Both the position numbers and the translations under genes were made by a program. The notes beneath the pieces were generated by a model. It saw only the letters and a program-made list of their open reading frames with translations, was not told the origin of the DNA and searched no databases. Of a stretch of DNA of 64,000 bases, positions 1 to 9,007 are shown piece after piece; within the stretch, counting starts at the first letter, position 1; each line of letters starts with the position of its first letter. The stretch comes from Vreelandella sedimenti (GTDB taxonomy: Bacteria; Pseudomonadota; Gammaproteobacteria; Pseudomonadales; Halomonadaceae). Where the stretch lies: assembly GCF_013416325.1 (NCBI RefSeq), contig NZ_JACCGK010000013.1, positions 62,001 to 126,000 of the forward strand, in the 5' to 3' direction.

Positions 1-64
1 GTGCCGTATTAAAGGGCCGGGGCTTGATCGGCCGTCCGGACAAGCATCACAGGCATTAACGCAA

Positions 65-95
65 CGGGGCTTGCCAAATGGCAAGCCCCGTTTTT
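65..95 (+). terminator. Intrinsic terminator of a gene left of the window
   Basis: A perfect 11-bp stem (65-75 with 80-90, starting CGGGGCTTGCC) closes a 4-nt AAAT loop and is followed by five T on the + strand. It would end a + strand transcript that enters from the left. Bases 1-64 hold no gene I can identify. Confidence 0.85.
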
Positions 96-143
96 ATACC
101 CATCTTTCCCAAGCGCTGATATCACAAGCACTGGTAGTGAGCG

Positions 144-1928
144 TTAGAACTCTTCCCACTCATCTGCAGCATGCTTGGCCGGTGATGGCTTTGATGATGG
201 TTGTGATGCGGAGTGCGATGAAAGCGCAGGGCGCTTCATGGCGCCACTGCCACGTTGCTGAGGAGCCGGAGACGCTAACGCTTCGTGCCGCGACGTGGGC
301 TCATCGTCACCAAGTACGAAGGAGTTGATTAACTGATTCAGGTGCTCCGCATGGCGGCGCATATTGGCAGCGGCGGTGGTGGACTCTTGCACCATGGCGG
401 CGTTCTGCTGGGTCATGGTGTCCATTTCAGCCACGGCGATATTGATCTGGCCAATACCGCTGCTCTGCTCTTTAGCGCCAGCGGTGATCTCTCCGATCAC
501 ATCGGTGACTTTCGCCACGCTGGAGACGATTTCGCGCATGGTATCACCGGCGCTGCGCACCAGCTTCGCACCGGAGTTAGTGTGCTGAACCGATGCATCG
601 ATAAGCGCACGAATCTCTTTGGAAGCATCGCTGGAACGACTGGCTAGAACCCTAACTTCTTGTGCCACCACGGCAAAGCCGCGGCCATGCTCACCTGCCC
701 TTGCAGCTTCCACCGAGGCATTAAGCGCCAAGATATTGGTTTGGAAGGCAATCGAATCGATCATGCTGATGATGTCACTAATGCGCGACGCGGAGTCGTT
801 AATATCGCGCATGGTGCTTTCCACCTGCCCCATCGAGGTCTCGCCTTCGCGGGCTACGTCAGCGGTAGACTGCACCAGCGTATTGGCCTGCTGGGCATTG
901 TCGGCGCTGTGATTAACGGTCGAGGTGATCTCTTCCATGGAAGCTGAGGTTTGTTGCAGGTTCGCGGCCGCCTGCTCGGTACGGGTGGCAAGCTCATCAG
1001 AGCTTTGTGAGATCTCCCCCGCCGCCTGGTGCACGCTGAGCGTACTGCTGCGTACATCACGAAGCGTGTTCTGCATCCGCGCTACAAAGGCGTTGAATTG
1101 AACGCTAAGCTCGCCAATTTCGTCACCGCTTTCAACCGCCAAGCGACGGGTTAAATCACCGCGCCCCTGAGCAATATCTTGCATAGCAGCAGTAGTACGC
1201 TTGATCGGCCCCAGCGTGCGACGCACCAAGCCATACGCGATCAGTGCAATCACAACAAATAGACCCAGACCCAACAAGGAGGCAAAGATAATACCTTGGC
1301 GCAAATCAGCGGCAGCAACGGCTTCAAGTTCAGCAACAGCATCGTCAGCATCGGTGACGTAAACGCCTGCACCAATGAGCCAGTCCCACTTTTCAAGGCG
1401 GTCAACGAAGGAGTGCTTGGGTTCAATTCTGTCGGTACCTGGGTAATCCCACATATAGCTGTAGAAGCCACCGCCACTCTGGGCGACCTTAATGATCTCG
1501 CGAATCAGGTAAGTGCCATCGGGGGTTTGCGCATCGATCATGTTGGTGCCTTCACGCTCCGGTGCAGGCGCCGTGACGATATTGTTACCGTCATAGTCGT
1601 AGATAAAAATGTAGTTGTTATCTTCAAAGCGCATGGAACGCACCAGCTCGGCTACCTGCTGCTTGGCTGCCTCATCGTTGGCACCGGCTTGTTCATAAAT
1701 GGGCTCGATGGCAGAAGTCGCCATCTGGACGATATCGCGCACCGCATGGCGGCGCTCTTCAATCAGCATTTCACGCTGGTTTGCCAACGTATCGCGGGTG
1801 TCTTGGGCGCTGCTGTAGGCTTTAAACCCGACCAACACAACCGTTAGTAACAAAAGAGGGAGCAGTACAAGCATCAGCACCTTGGTTTGTAAACCAAGGG
1901 CTCGTTTGGGAGCAGAAGGGGTGGACAT
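144..1928 (-). CDS. Methyl-accepting chemotaxis protein with Cache sensor domain
   Basis: Inner-membrane chemoreceptor that would control CheA through the cytoplasmic hairpin. The 594-aa product has TM1 at about residues 14-36 and a periplasmic single-Cache domain at about 45-205, the small-acid-type sCache_2 with [10 protein letters not shown] and [10 protein letters not shown] motifs. TM2 follows at about 212-235, then HAMP and the long signalling coiled coil. The conserved hairpin tip ([19 protein letters not shown]) is near residues 395-420. The C-terminus is EWEEF, which fits the xWxxF pentapeptide that tethers CheR/CheB in high-abundance receptors, after a flexible Ser/Pro-rich linker. 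The ligand cannot be read from sequence. It is transcribed alone from a sigma-28-type promoter 57 bp upstream. The SD (TGGAG) lies about 11 nt before the ATG. Confidence 0.93.
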   Translation of the reverse strand: MSTPSAPKRALGLQTKVLMLVLLPLLLLTVVLVGFKAYSSAQDTRDTLANQREMLIEERRHAVRDIVQMATSAIEPIYEQAGANDEAAKQQVAELVRSMRFEDNNYIFIYDYDGNNIVTAPAPEREGTNMIDAQTPDGTYLIREIIKVAQSGGGFYSYMWDYPGTDRIEPKHSFVDRLEKWDWLIGAGVYVTDADDAVAELEAVAAADLRQGIIFASLLGLGLFVVIALIAYGLVRRTLGPIKRTTAAMQDIAQGRGDLTRRLAVESGDEIGELSVQFNAFVARMQNTLRDVRSSTLSVHQAAGEISQSSDELATRTEQAAANLQQTSASMEEITSTVNHSADNAQQANTLVQSTADVAREGETSMGQVESTMRDINDSASRISDIISMIDSIAFQTNILALNASVEAARAGEHGRGFAVVAQEVRVLASRSSDASKEIRALIDASVQHTNSGAKLVRSAGDTMREIVSSVAKVTDVIGEITAGAKEQSSGIGQINIAVAEMDTMTQQNAAMVQESTTAAANMRRHAEHLNQLINSFVLGDDEPTSRHEALASPAPQQRGSGAMKRPALSSHSASQPSSKPSPAKHAADEWEEF

Positions 1929-1984
1929 ATGTGCGCAAGCTCCAGAGTCAGTCGAGTGAAGAGTTTTTAGTAGTTATAGGAGCT

Positions 1985-2011
1985 TTATCGACCTAAAGTG
2001 CACAAACTTTA
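1985..2011 (-). promoter_or_regulatory. Sigma-28 (FliA) promoter of the chemoreceptor gene
   Basis: Read on the minus strand, TAAAGTTT (2011-2004) is followed by exactly 11 nt and then GTCGATAA (1992-1985). The enterobacterial FliA consensus is TAAAGTTT-N11-GCCGATAA, so 15 of 16 positions match. The start codon is 57 bp downstream. Confidence 0.85.
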
Positions 2012-2116
2012 ACCTTTTTTTAGTTTTTTTACTTAATATTCAATTAATTAGCAATTAATAATTAGCTTCATAACCTAAGTTAAGGTTATTCACAGATTAA
2101 ACGTCCAAGGTGGAGA

Positions 2117-2212
2117 TGTGGTGGCCAGGGACGGCCCGTTTTAAGCAAGTCGCTTAACCACAATCTTCGGTTGCCCTGACCTTTCCTACCGCCTGGTCAG
2201 GGCGACCTTTTT
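2117..2212 (+). ncRNA. Candidate structured small RNA (three-way junction plus terminator)
   Basis: No protein gene explains the + strand between the chemoreceptor (starts at 1928) and the YihY gene (2416), yet 2170-2212 forms an intrinsic terminator. Just upstream the sequence folds into a compact three-way junction. The closing stem is TGTGG/CCACA (2117-2121 with 2158-2162). Hairpin 1 is GGCC/GGCC with loop AGGGAC (2123-2136). Hairpin 2 is TTAAGC/GCTTAA with loop AAGTC (2141-2157). The AGGGA loop resembles a CsrA-binding loop. A short alternative hairpin, CAAT/GTTG (2161-2173), would compete with both the closing stem and the terminator. A 20-bp dyad (ATAACCT-N6-AGGTTAT, 2070-2089) lies just upstream and could be an operator. 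I did not recognise a known RNA family. It could be a free sRNA of about 100-130 nt or a leader of the YihY gene. Confidence 0.4.
2170..2212 (+). terminator. Intrinsic terminator without an upstream protein gene
   Basis: GTTGCCCTGACC (2170-2181) pairs with GGTCAGGGCGAC (2195-2206) over 12 bp including one G-U wobble. A 13-nt loop separates the arms and TTTTTGTTT follows. It points right on the + strand, where no coding sequence precedes it. Confidence 0.75.
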
Positions 2213-2263
2213 GTTTATAGAGCGGTTAGTTAGCTCCTGCCTCCTCGTTATTTTCTGTCTCGT

Positions 2264-2297
2264 AGTGCCGTGAACTGAATAGTGCCGTTAACTGAAT
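2264..2297 (+). repeat. Tandem 17-bp duplication (AGTGCCGTKAACTGAAT)
   Basis: Two 17-bp copies stand head to tail (2264-2280 and 2281-2297) and differ at one base. The second copy and its flank, AGTGCCGTTAACTGAATACAG, recur at 15455-15475 with three T-to-C changes, upstream of the diguanylate cyclase. The role is unknown. The rest of 2213-2415 shows only AT-rich leader and the SD of the next gene. Confidence 0.6.
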
Positions 2298-2415
2298 ACA
2301 GCTCAGCCAATTCGTGACTTCCTTGATATTTGCCCTTGTTACTGGCTTTTGTTACTTACTAGCGCCATCAGCGTATCATGGCGATAGGGCCTAATGTCCA
2401 AGGAGAAAAGCAAGC

Positions 2416-3342
2416 ATGGTTCGAAACCACCCATTTGTTAGCGCTGTCTTGCTCTTGCTTCCACGGTTGGCTCACTTTGCTTGGCGCGTATTACGCAATT
2501 TCCTGAAAAATCACGGCGTCCTGCTGGCCGGCGGAGTGGGCTACAACATCCTGCTCTCTATCGTGCCGCTTTTTGCCGTGCTCGTTGTGCTGTTAACCCA
2601 AGTCGTCGATCAGCAGCACTTACTCAATGTGCTGGCCGTGCAGGCACGCCATATGGCGCCTGCCCACGCGGAGGTGCTACTGGAGGCCGTTCGCAGCCTG
2701 CTGGAATCGCGGGATGTGATTGGCATTCTGAGCTTTCCCATTCTGCTCCTGTTCAGCTCATTCGCCTTTCGTATGCTGGAAGATGCTCTGGCGATCATTT
2801 TCCATGCGCCGGATAGCCCGCATATCAAGCGCAGCGTTTGGGTTTCGGTAATGTTGCCCTACGCCTTTATGGTGGTACTGGGGGCGGCGCTTATGGTTCT
2901 CACGTTGGTAGTCACCCTGGCCAGTTCGCTCAATACGCTGGTAATGCTGCTATTTGAACGAGAACTGCCGCTGGCGGGATTTTCAGAGCCGGTGCTTAAC
3001 CTGGCCAGTTTCACTGGTGTGTTCTTGCTGTTCAGCGCTATCTACAAAGTGCTGCCGGTGGTGCGCATCGCCTTACGCCGGGCAATCGTTGGAGGCTTTG
3101 TGGCAGCACTGCTGTGGGAGGGGGTTCGGCTATTGCTGGTTTACTATTTCGCCAATCTCTCTTTCGTTAACGCCGTCTACGGTTCGCTGGCAGCGCTGGT
3201 GGTCGTACTGATTAGCCTGGAAGTGGGCGCCATCATTTTACTGCTGGGCGCCCAGGTGATTGCCGAACTGGAACGCAATACCCGCCTTGGCCTGCCATGG
3301 CACGTCGACCCCAATCGTCAGCCGATTACGCGGGTGGATTGA
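2416..3342 (+). CDS. YihY/BrkB-family inner-membrane protein
   Basis: A 308-aa polytopic membrane protein of the YihY/virulence factor BrkB family, which E. coli YihY represents. The family was once mislabelled ribonuclease BN and its molecular function is not settled. About six hydrophobic segments are visible, starting with the conserved stretch GVGYNILLSIVPLF near residues 38-55. The last helix pair, near 250-290, contains VNAVYGSLAALVVV, typical of the family. SD AGGAG lies 10 nt before the ATG. It is monocistronic and faces the convergent GntR gene across 59 bp. The only regulatory context is the RNA-like element upstream. Confidence 0.85.
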   Translation: MVRNHPFVSAVLLLLPRLAHFAWRVLRNFLKNHGVLLAGGVGYNILLSIVPLFAVLVVLLTQVVDQQHLLNVLAVQARHMAPAHAEVLLEAVRSLLESRDVIGILSFPILLLFSSFAFRMLEDALAIIFHAPDSPHIKRSVWVSVMLPYAFMVVLGAALMVLTLVVTLASSLNTLVMLLFERELPLAGFSEPVLNLASFTGVFLLFSAIYKVLPVVRIALRRAIVGGFVAALLWEGVRLLLVYYFANLSFVNAVYGSLAALVVVLISLEVGAIILLLGAQVIAELERNTRLGLPWHVDPNRQPITRVD

Positions 3343-3401
3343 GCAACCAGCATGGTTGGCGGCACGCCAAGGGCAGATACCCAGCCTGTAAAAAGCCCCA
3401 A

Positions 3402-4157
3402 TTAAAAAGGCTTAATATTAACATCAAGATAGGAAGGGGCGAGATCCCGCTCGAGCGGCACGAACATCTCTTCCATGAAGTCCATCAGAAGATGGGTCGC
3501 GCTCAGTGCTTTAGGGGTGTCACGCTCTATGATCGCGTCGAGCATATCCACGTGCATCTGGATATTTTCCTGCACGGTGCGCTCGCTCCCCAGGTGACTC
3601 TGGTAAAGATACCCCAGCCGCCGAAACGTCGTGTGCAGTGGCCGCAATGTGCGCTCCACAAAGGGTTCGTCGGCAGCCTCCAGAAGGAGCTGATCCATTC
3701 GCTTGTCGAGCTCGTTAAAGGGGCGAATATCACTGCCCGACTTTAACTCCCGAAGCATGCGGGCCAGTTGATGCAATTGGCTTCTTACCAAACCACTGGC
3801 GTTATCAATGGCCAGTTCGACGACAAAACACTCGATATCGCGCCGAATTCTTAACAATCGCCGTTCACGATGTAAGTCAATGGGCGTGATGCGCACTCCA
3901 CGCCCGGCACGTACTTCCAAAAGAGTGTCATCCGAAAGCTTGCGAATTGCTTCAAGTACAGGGGTGCGGCCCAGCGATACCCGCTCCTGCAGGTCGGCCA
4001 TGGTCATTGTCTCACCAGGCTTGAGTTCCATATGGGCGATTAATGACTCAATTCTCTCGTAAGCCTGCTCTCCTTGTGACAATCCGTAAGCCGATGTTTT
4101 TGTGACCATTATTTTATAATCCCGATAAATTAGTGCCTCATTAGACATAAGTATCAT
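3402..4157 (-). CDS. GntR-family (FadR/FCD subfamily) transcriptional regulator
   Basis: DNA-binding regulator with an N-terminal winged helix at about residues 28-92 (LQERVSLGRTPVLEAIRKL is the recognition region). A C-terminal helical FCD ligand-binding domain follows, with Arg/Asp/His residues typical of metal-assisted organic-acid binding. It is divergent from the SDR-TRAP cluster and is probably its local regulator. The start is uncertain. The longest frame begins with the ATG at 4155-4157, but a dyad operator begins exactly there. The ATGs at 4146-4148 (MSNEAL) and 4107-4109 (MVTKTS, giving 235 aa) are alternatives, and none has a strong SD. Autoregulation is likely from the operator position. 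Confidence 0.85.
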   Translation of the reverse strand: MILMSNEALIYRDYKIMVTKTSAYGLSQGEQAYERIESLIAHMELKPGETMTMADLQERVSLGRTPVLEAIRKLSDDTLLEVRAGRGVRITPIDLHRERRLLRIRRDIECFVVELAIDNASGLVRSQLHQLARMLRELKSGSDIRPFNELDKRMDQLLLEAADEPFVERTLRPLHTTFRRLGYLYQSHLGSERTVQENIQMHVDMLDAIIERDTPKALSATHLLMDFMEEMFVPLERDLAPSYLDVNIKPF

Positions 4158-4178
4158 GGTATATCAAGGTATATACCA
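4157..4178. promoter_or_regulatory. Probable operator of the GntR-family regulator
   Basis: TGGTATAT-N6-ATATACCA is a perfect 8-bp dyad, close to the GTATAC-type sites known for FadR-subfamily GntR proteins. It overlaps the most distal start codon of the regulator and lies in the divergent region before the SDR gene. An AT-rich -10-like sequence for the regulator sits beside it. The rest of 4179-4444 shows no further clear motif. Confidence 0.6.
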
Positions 4179-4444
4179 ATATATTTCTATTCAGAACACA
4201 TGCCATTCATACGTCAATAGCGCTTAAGTAGAGTATCTCTCGCTTTCTTGATGAGCGTTTCCTAACAAGACGAAATTTCAATAAAGGTGGTAGCAGTGTG
4301 TTGTTAATAACATATCTGTATCGCTGCCTACTTTTAGCTTTCAACACAACGTTAATAGCTTTCATCGAAACGCTTAATTCACTCTGGAAAGTAGCTAAAC
4401 CCTAAACTTCTTTTCACACAACAATGATACAAGAGGTGAGAAAG

Positions 4445-5209
4445 ATGTCTTTGTTCGATCTAACCGGCCGCACAGCACTCATTACAGGTTCTTCCGGCGG
4501 GCTGGGTTTCGCCATGGCTCGCGGACTCGCTCAGTCGGGCGCCCAGATCATTATTCATGGTCGTAATGGCGACAAGCTCGAAGCCGCGCGGGGTATTCTC
4601 TCCAAGGAAGGCCATCATGTACTGACCACCTCGTTCGACATTACCGACGAAGCCGCCATCGAGCAGGCATTGGCAGCGCTTTCCGCCGATGGCGTCACTA
4701 TCGACATCCTGGTCAACAACGCAGGCATGCAGCTTCGCCGCCCCCTGCTTGAGCTCAAACGCGACCAGTGGGACACCGTTATCAATACGAACCTGACCAG
4801 CACCTTCCTGCTGGGTCGCAACGTTGCCCGCCAAATGATCGAGCGCGGCAAGGGCGGCAAAATCATCAATATCGGCTCACTGATGAGCTCAGTCGCACGT
4901 CCAACAGTGGGCGCTTATACGGCGTCCAAGGGCGGCGTCCGTTTGCTGACCCAATCCATGGCTGCGGAGTGGGCTGAACATAACATTCAGACCAATGCCA
5001 TCGGTCCAGGCTACATGATCACGGAAATGACCCAGCCTCTGGTCGACGATCCGAAATTCAATGACTGGATCGTTGGCCGCACCCCTTCCAAGCGCTGGGG
5101 TGTTCCCGAGGACCTCGTCGGCACGGTGGTCTACCTCGCATCCCCGGCGTCGAGCTACGTAAATGGCCAGATCATTTACGTTGACGGCGGCATGCTGGCC
5201 GTTCTTTAA
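4445..5209 (+). CDS. SDR oxidoreductase, gluconate 5-dehydrogenase-like
   Basis: Cytosolic NAD(P)-dependent short-chain dehydrogenase, probably acting on a sugar acid (gluconate/5-ketogluconate type; IdnO/Gno and KduD are the nearest relatives by motif). The Rossmann motif TGSSGGLG is at residues 15-22. NNAG is near 92, a catalytic Ser lies in IGSLMSS and the YTASK motif is near 158-162. The end, VNGQIIYVDGG, is typical of this group. I chose the ATG at 4445 (254 aa, the family length) because GAGGTG lies 6 nt upstream; the in-frame ATG at 4424 has no SD. It is the first gene before a TRAP transporter, so it probably oxidises or reduces the imported acid. The exact substrate is not determined. 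Confidence 0.82.
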   Translation: MSLFDLTGRTALITGSSGGLGFAMARGLAQSGAQIIIHGRNGDKLEAARGILSKEGHHVLTTSFDITDEAAIEQALAALSADGVTIDILVNNAGMQLRRPLLELKRDQWDTVINTNLTSTFLLGRNVARQMIERGKGGKIINIGSLMSSVARPTVGAYTASKGGVRLLTQSMAAEWAEHNIQTNAIGPGYMITEMTQPLVDDPKFNDWIVGRTPSKRWGVPEDLVGTVVYLASPASSYVNGQIIYVDGGMLAVL

Positions 5210-5292
5210 CGGCCATTTAAAAACCGAGAAAGATAACAACACCGGTATGACCGGATGAACGACCTATATAACAACATACAAGGACTAGGCTC

Positions 5293-6285
5293 ATGCAAAT
5301 CAAACACGCTTTAACCACAACACCCGCTTTGCTGACGGCATTGGCGCTCGCCATCAGCAGCACGTCCGCTCTAGCAGCAGATTTCAATGCCAAGCTCTCG
5401 CTGGATGTGCCCGAAGACAACACCAAGTATGAGGCGGCACAACAGTTTGCCGACCTGGTACGTGAACGCACGGACAATAATGTCGATATCCAGCTGTTCG
5501 CCAACAGTGTGCTGGGCGGAGAAAGCGAATCTGCCGAAGGTATCCGGCTGGGTTCGGTTCAAATGGGCATTATCACCAGTTCGGTGCTGACCTCTTGGGT
5601 ACCCGAGGTTCAGGTGCTTGATTTACCTTACCTGATTGACGGCGAAGAGCAGGCAACAGCCCTCAGTCAACCGCTGACTGAAGCCCTTTCGGATACTTTC
5701 GAGGAACAGGGCTTCCACCTGCTGGGCTTCTCTGTCAACGGTATCCGTCAGTTGATGAGCAGCTTCCCAATTCACTCGATTGACGACATTCAGGGCAAGA
5801 AGATGCGCGTCATCCAGAGCCCGCTACATGTCGATGCCTGGCAGGCTGCAGGTGCCAACCCTACCCCTGTTCCCGCACCTGAAATCTACAACTCCATGCA
5901 GACCGGGGTCATCGATTTCTTCGACAACACGGCCACCAACTACCTGACCAACCGTTTCTATGAGGTCGCGCCCTACTACGTGAAGACCGACCACATCTTC
6001 GCCATGGGTACCTGGGTGGTGTCGCAGAGTTGGTGGCAGCGTCTGCCAGACGACTACCAGCAGGTCATCACTGATGCGGCACTAGAAGTGCAGGCGGAAC
6101 TACCCGCCATGCGCAAGAGCGACGACCAGGCAGCGCTGGACGAAACCGTCGCCGATGGCGCGACGATCATCGAAATCGAAGATAAAGGGCCTTGGCAAGA
6201 AGCAATGAAGCCGATTCGCGAGGAGTACGTGGAAAAGATCCCGAATGGCGAATCCCTTGTTTCTCTGATCCAAAACGCGGAATAA
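5293..6285 (+). CDS. dctP: TRAP transporter substrate-binding protein (DctP family)
   Basis: Periplasmic solute-binding protein of a tripartite ATP-independent transporter. The 330 residues start with a Sec signal peptide (hydrophobic segment about 9-27, cleavage after SALAA). The DctP core follows: VLDLPYLI, GKKMRVIQSP (the Arg expected to bind the ligand carboxylate) and a GVIDFFDNTATNY motif near 200-212. It lies 83 bp after the dehydrogenase and is followed by the membrane subunit across a strong stem-loop. A sugar acid or related carboxylate is the likely ligand, inferred only from the neighbouring dehydrogenase. Confidence 0.88.
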   Translation: MQIKHALTTTPALLTALALAISSTSALAADFNAKLSLDVPEDNTKYEAAQQFADLVRERTDNNVDIQLFANSVLGGESESAEGIRLGSVQMGIITSSVLTSWVPEVQVLDLPYLIDGEEQATALSQPLTEALSDTFEEQGFHLLGFSVNGIRQLMSSFPIHSIDDIQGKKMRVIQSPLHVDAWQAAGANPTPVPAPEIYNSMQTGVIDFFDNTATNYLTNRFYEVAPYYVKTDHIFAMGTWVVSQSWWQRLPDDYQQVITDAALEVQAELPAMRKSDDQAALDETVADGATIIEIEDKGPWQEAMKPIREEYVEKIPNGESLVSLIQNAE

Positions 6286-6294
6286 CAATCCTAT

Positions 6295-6329
6295 CGGCCC
6301 CACCGTCGCGGTGGGGCCGAGTGTTTTTT
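6295..6329 (+). terminator. Intra-operon stem-loop between dctP and dctQM
   Basis: A perfect 11-bp stem (CGGCCCCACCG, 6295-6305, with 6309-6319) with a 3-nt loop is followed by AGTG and six T. It looks like a full intrinsic terminator but stands inside the operon. It probably causes partial termination, so that the binding protein is made in excess over the membrane subunit. Confidence 0.75.
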
Positions 6330-6366
6330 GCGCCTTCACTGGCGCCGCCCTTCTGGAGCGTATCGG

Positions 6367-8232
6367 ATGTCTGCCTACCGTTTTTCCCTTGCTACCCCCT
6401 CGTTGGGCATCGGCCGCGCCGCCACCGGGTTGGAAAGCCTGGTCCGTTTCCTCGTCTTTGGCATTTTGCTGGCCATGACCCTGGCGGTGCTCGCCGGTGT
6501 CGTTTCTCGCTATGTTTTCAACGACTCCTTTTCATGGACCGAAGAATTCGCGATATGGTGTTTTACCTGGTTGATTTTTCTCGGTGCGGCGCTGGGGGTA
6601 CGCCAACAGCGCCATGTCGCTGGTGACTTTCTACCCAACGACCTACCAGCCTGGCTCGTAGGTGTATTGGGCTTCACCCAGAATCTTATCCTTTCGCTGA
6701 CATTGATCATGATGCTGTTTGGCGGCTACCAACTAGCCGATATGGTGGGTGGCACCAGCGCCAGCTTACAGTGGCCCACCGCCATAAAGTACGCCGTCAT
6801 TCCAATTTCCGGTGTCATCGCGCTGGTCTTCCTGCTCGCTCGCAACGCTGACAATACAGGTATTCTGATTCGCAATTTGGCGGCGATAGCCATCGCGGGA
6901 TTGATCTATGTAGGACTGGATCAGGGCCTACTGGGCCCCTTACAAGGGATCTCACCGAGCCTGATCATGCTGGTGGTTTTCTTCATAGCGCTCGGAGTTG
7001 GTGTGCCGATATCATTTTCATTGATGTTCGGGGTATTTCTGGCCAGCTCAGCGTCGTTTATTCTGCCTGCTCCAGCGGTGGTCCAAAACATGGTCACCGG
7101 CTCGACTAAGTTCATCTTGCTAGCGATCCCCTTCTTTTTATCTACCGGTTACCTACTTAACCTCGGTGGGCTTTCGACTCGCTTGATTGATTTCGCCACA
7201 AGCCTAGTCGGTCACCTGCGCGGTGGCCTAGCTCACGTCAATATTCTCAATAGCCTCATGGTCGGCGGCATCTCAGGCTCTTCAAGTGCCGATGCTGCCA
7301 GTAGCACCAAAATTTTGGTGCCTGAGATGGTCAAACGCGGCTATTCGCCAGCGTTCTCCTGCGCGGTCACCGCCTCATCGGCTATTCTGCCCAACGTAGT
7401 ACCTCCTGCCATCGCTATGTTGGTCTATGCCTCGGTCGCCAACGTTTCTATTGCCCGTTTGTTTATGGCCGGTATCGTGCCAGCAATCATGGCGGCTGGT
7501 GCGCTGATGCTGGTCGCTTACTGGATTTCCGTGCGACGTCAGTACCAAACAGCCACCGCGCGTGCACCAATGGCGACGATCTGGCATACCTTCGTGCGAG
7601 CGCTACCGGTATTGGTGATCACCGTAGGTGTACTTGGCGGGATCCGCTTTGGGGTTATTACCGCCACCGAGGCAGGCGTTGTGGCGTTGCTCTGGACTTT
7701 CGTGCTTGGCAAGCTGGTATTCAACGCGTACGACTGGAAACAGTTTTACCGCTCCTTCGTTGAGTGCGGTACGGACGCCGCACTGGTCGGTTTTTTGATC
7801 GCGGCCTCGGTACCGTTCGCATGGATATTGATTGCTGAGCAGGTACCCCAGGAAATAGTCGGCTGGGCGGGCACAGCGGCTGACAGTCAGTTCGGGTTGT
7901 TCATCATCCTTTTAGTGGTACTTGCCGTTGCCGGCATGTTTCTCGACCTGACGCCAGCGATGCTGATCATCGCTCCCCTGTTTTTACCGATGATGACCAA
8001 TGCTGGCGTCGACCCGGTGCAACTGGGGATCGTGATGATTATTACCTTGCAACTAGGGGGGATATCCCCACCCGTGGGGCTGTTGGTATTTATCACATCG
8101 CAGATCGCCAAGGTATCGCCTTCCGCCGTGTTCCGTGCGGCGGTACCTTTCATCGCTGCGACCATGGTGATCGTCCTGCTACTGTGCCTGTTCCCCGCAC
8201 TCACCATTGGCCTGTGGAACCTATTGGAATAA
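6367..8232 (+). CDS. dctQM: TRAP transporter fused membrane subunit DctQM
   Basis: Inner-membrane TRAP subunit that couples solute uptake to an ion gradient, normally sodium. The small DctQ part is at about residues 15-165 (four helices, with the conserved RYVFNDSFSWTEE and GVRQQRHV stretches). It is fused in frame to the large DctM part (about 195-621, roughly twelve helices), with motifs GGISGSSSADAA and GGISPPVGLLVF. A longer frame begins at a TTG (6328) inside the preceding terminator. I chose the ATG at 6367 because GGAG lies 8 nt upstream, giving 621 aa. Fused QM proteins are a known variant. It works with the DctP upstream. Confidence 0.9.
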   Translation: MSAYRFSLATPSLGIGRAATGLESLVRFLVFGILLAMTLAVLAGVVSRYVFNDSFSWTEEFAIWCFTWLIFLGAALGVRQQRHVAGDFLPNDLPAWLVGVLGFTQNLILSLTLIMMLFGGYQLADMVGGTSASLQWPTAIKYAVIPISGVIALVFLLARNADNTGILIRNLAAIAIAGLIYVGLDQGLLGPLQGISPSLIMLVVFFIALGVGVPISFSLMFGVFLASSASFILPAPAVVQNMVTGSTKFILLAIPFFLSTGYLLNLGGLSTRLIDFATSLVGHLRGGLAHVNILNSLMVGGISGSSSADAASSTKILVPEMVKRGYSPAFSCAVTASSAILPNVVPPAIAMLVYASVANVSIARLFMAGIVPAIMAAGALMLVAYWISVRRQYQTATARAPMATIWHTFVRALPVLVITVGVLGGIRFGVITATEAGVVALLWTFVLGKLVFNAYDWKQFYRSFVECGTDAALVGFLIAASVPFAWILIAEQVPQEIVGWAGTAADSQFGLFIILLVVLAVAGMFLDLTPAMLIIAPLFLPMMTNAGVDPVQLGIVMIITLQLGGISPPVGLLVFITSQIAKVSPSAVFRAAVPFIAATMVIVLLLCLFPALTIGLWNLLE

Positions 8233-8246
8233 TAAGTCGTTGAACA

Positions 8247-8278
8247 ACAAAGGCCGCCAAACATTTGGCGGCCTTTGT
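8247..8278. terminator. Bidirectional terminator between the TRAP and urease operons
   Basis: AAAGGCCGCCAAA (8249-8261) pairs with TTTGGCGGCCTTT (8264-8276); the stem extends 2 bp outward and the loop is 2 nt. A/T flanks on both sides suit termination of both the TRAP operon (+) and the urease operon (-). Confidence 0.8.
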
Positions 8279-8292
8279 ACGCCGAGAACGTC

Positions 8293-8949
8293 CTAGATGG
8301 CACTTGTATCCGCGGAAGCCACTGTATCAGCCTGTGGGCGACGCTCATCCAGCATGCCTTTATCAAGAATAAAGCGGATGATCTCTTCCAGCCCTACCCC
8401 GTCATAAAGGTTGGTAAACACGAAGGGGCGTTCGCCGCGCATTTTCTTCGAGTCGCGCTCCATCACCTCCAATGAGGCGTGCACCTGTTCGGCGATGTCG
8501 ATCTTGTTGATGATCAATAGGTCCGATTTGGTGATGCCCGGCCCGCCTTTGCGCGGGATTTTGTCGCCTGCCGACACGTCGATGACGTAGAGCGTCAGGT
8601 CGGAAAGCTCGGGGCTGAAGGTCGCCGAGAGGTTATCGCCGCCCGACTCCACCATGACCAGCTCTAGCTTCGGATGGCGCCCCTGTAGCTCATCGATGGC
8701 CGCCAAGTTCATCGAGGCGTCTTCACGAATGGCAGTGTGCGGGCAGCCGCCGGTCTCAACCCCCAGGATACGGTCCGCTGGAAGGGCGTCGTGCTTGAGC
8801 AAAAAGTCGGCATCTTCGCGGGTGTAGATATCATTAGTGACTACGGCGATATCGTAGTAATCACGCAGCGCTAAACAGAGCTGCTTGAGCAGCGCGGTTT
8901 TACCGGAGCCTACCGGGCCACCCACACCAACGCGTAAACAGTGAGTCAT
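8293..8949 (-). CDS. ureG: Urease accessory GTPase UreG
   Basis: SIMIBI-class GTPase that delivers nickel to apo-urease with UreD/F/E. The P-loop GPVGSGKT is at residues 11-18. [15 protein letters not shown], the CPH-type metal site ([13 protein letters not shown], near 66-78) and the NKID base-recognition motif are all present. The 218 aa slightly exceed the usual 200-210 because of a C-terminal tail rich in Asp, Ala and Thr after LDKGMLDER. It is the last gene of ureDABCEFG, 58 bp after ureF. SD GGAG sits about 6 nt upstream of the ATG. A terminator follows. Confidence 0.96.
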   Translation of the reverse strand: MTHCLRVGVGGPVGSGKTALLKQLCLALRDYYDIAVVTNDIYTREDADFLLKHDALPADRILGVETGGCPHTAIREDASMNLAAIDELQGRHPKLELVMVESGGDNLSATFSPELSDLTLYVIDVSAGDKIPRKGGPGITKSDLLIINKIDIAEQVHASLEVMERDSKKMRGERPFVFTNLYDGVGLEEIIRFILDKGMLDERRPQADTVASADTSAI

Positions 8950-9007
8950 TGTCCTCTCCTCAATCGATAAGCTGATTAGCTTCTAAGCTCTTTGTCTTCT
9001 AAACCCG

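Noticed and set aside
6328-6366. Extended N-terminus of DctQM from a TTG
   Set aside because: The TTG lies in the T-run of the intra-operon terminator and has no SD; the ATG at 6367 has one and matches the family start.
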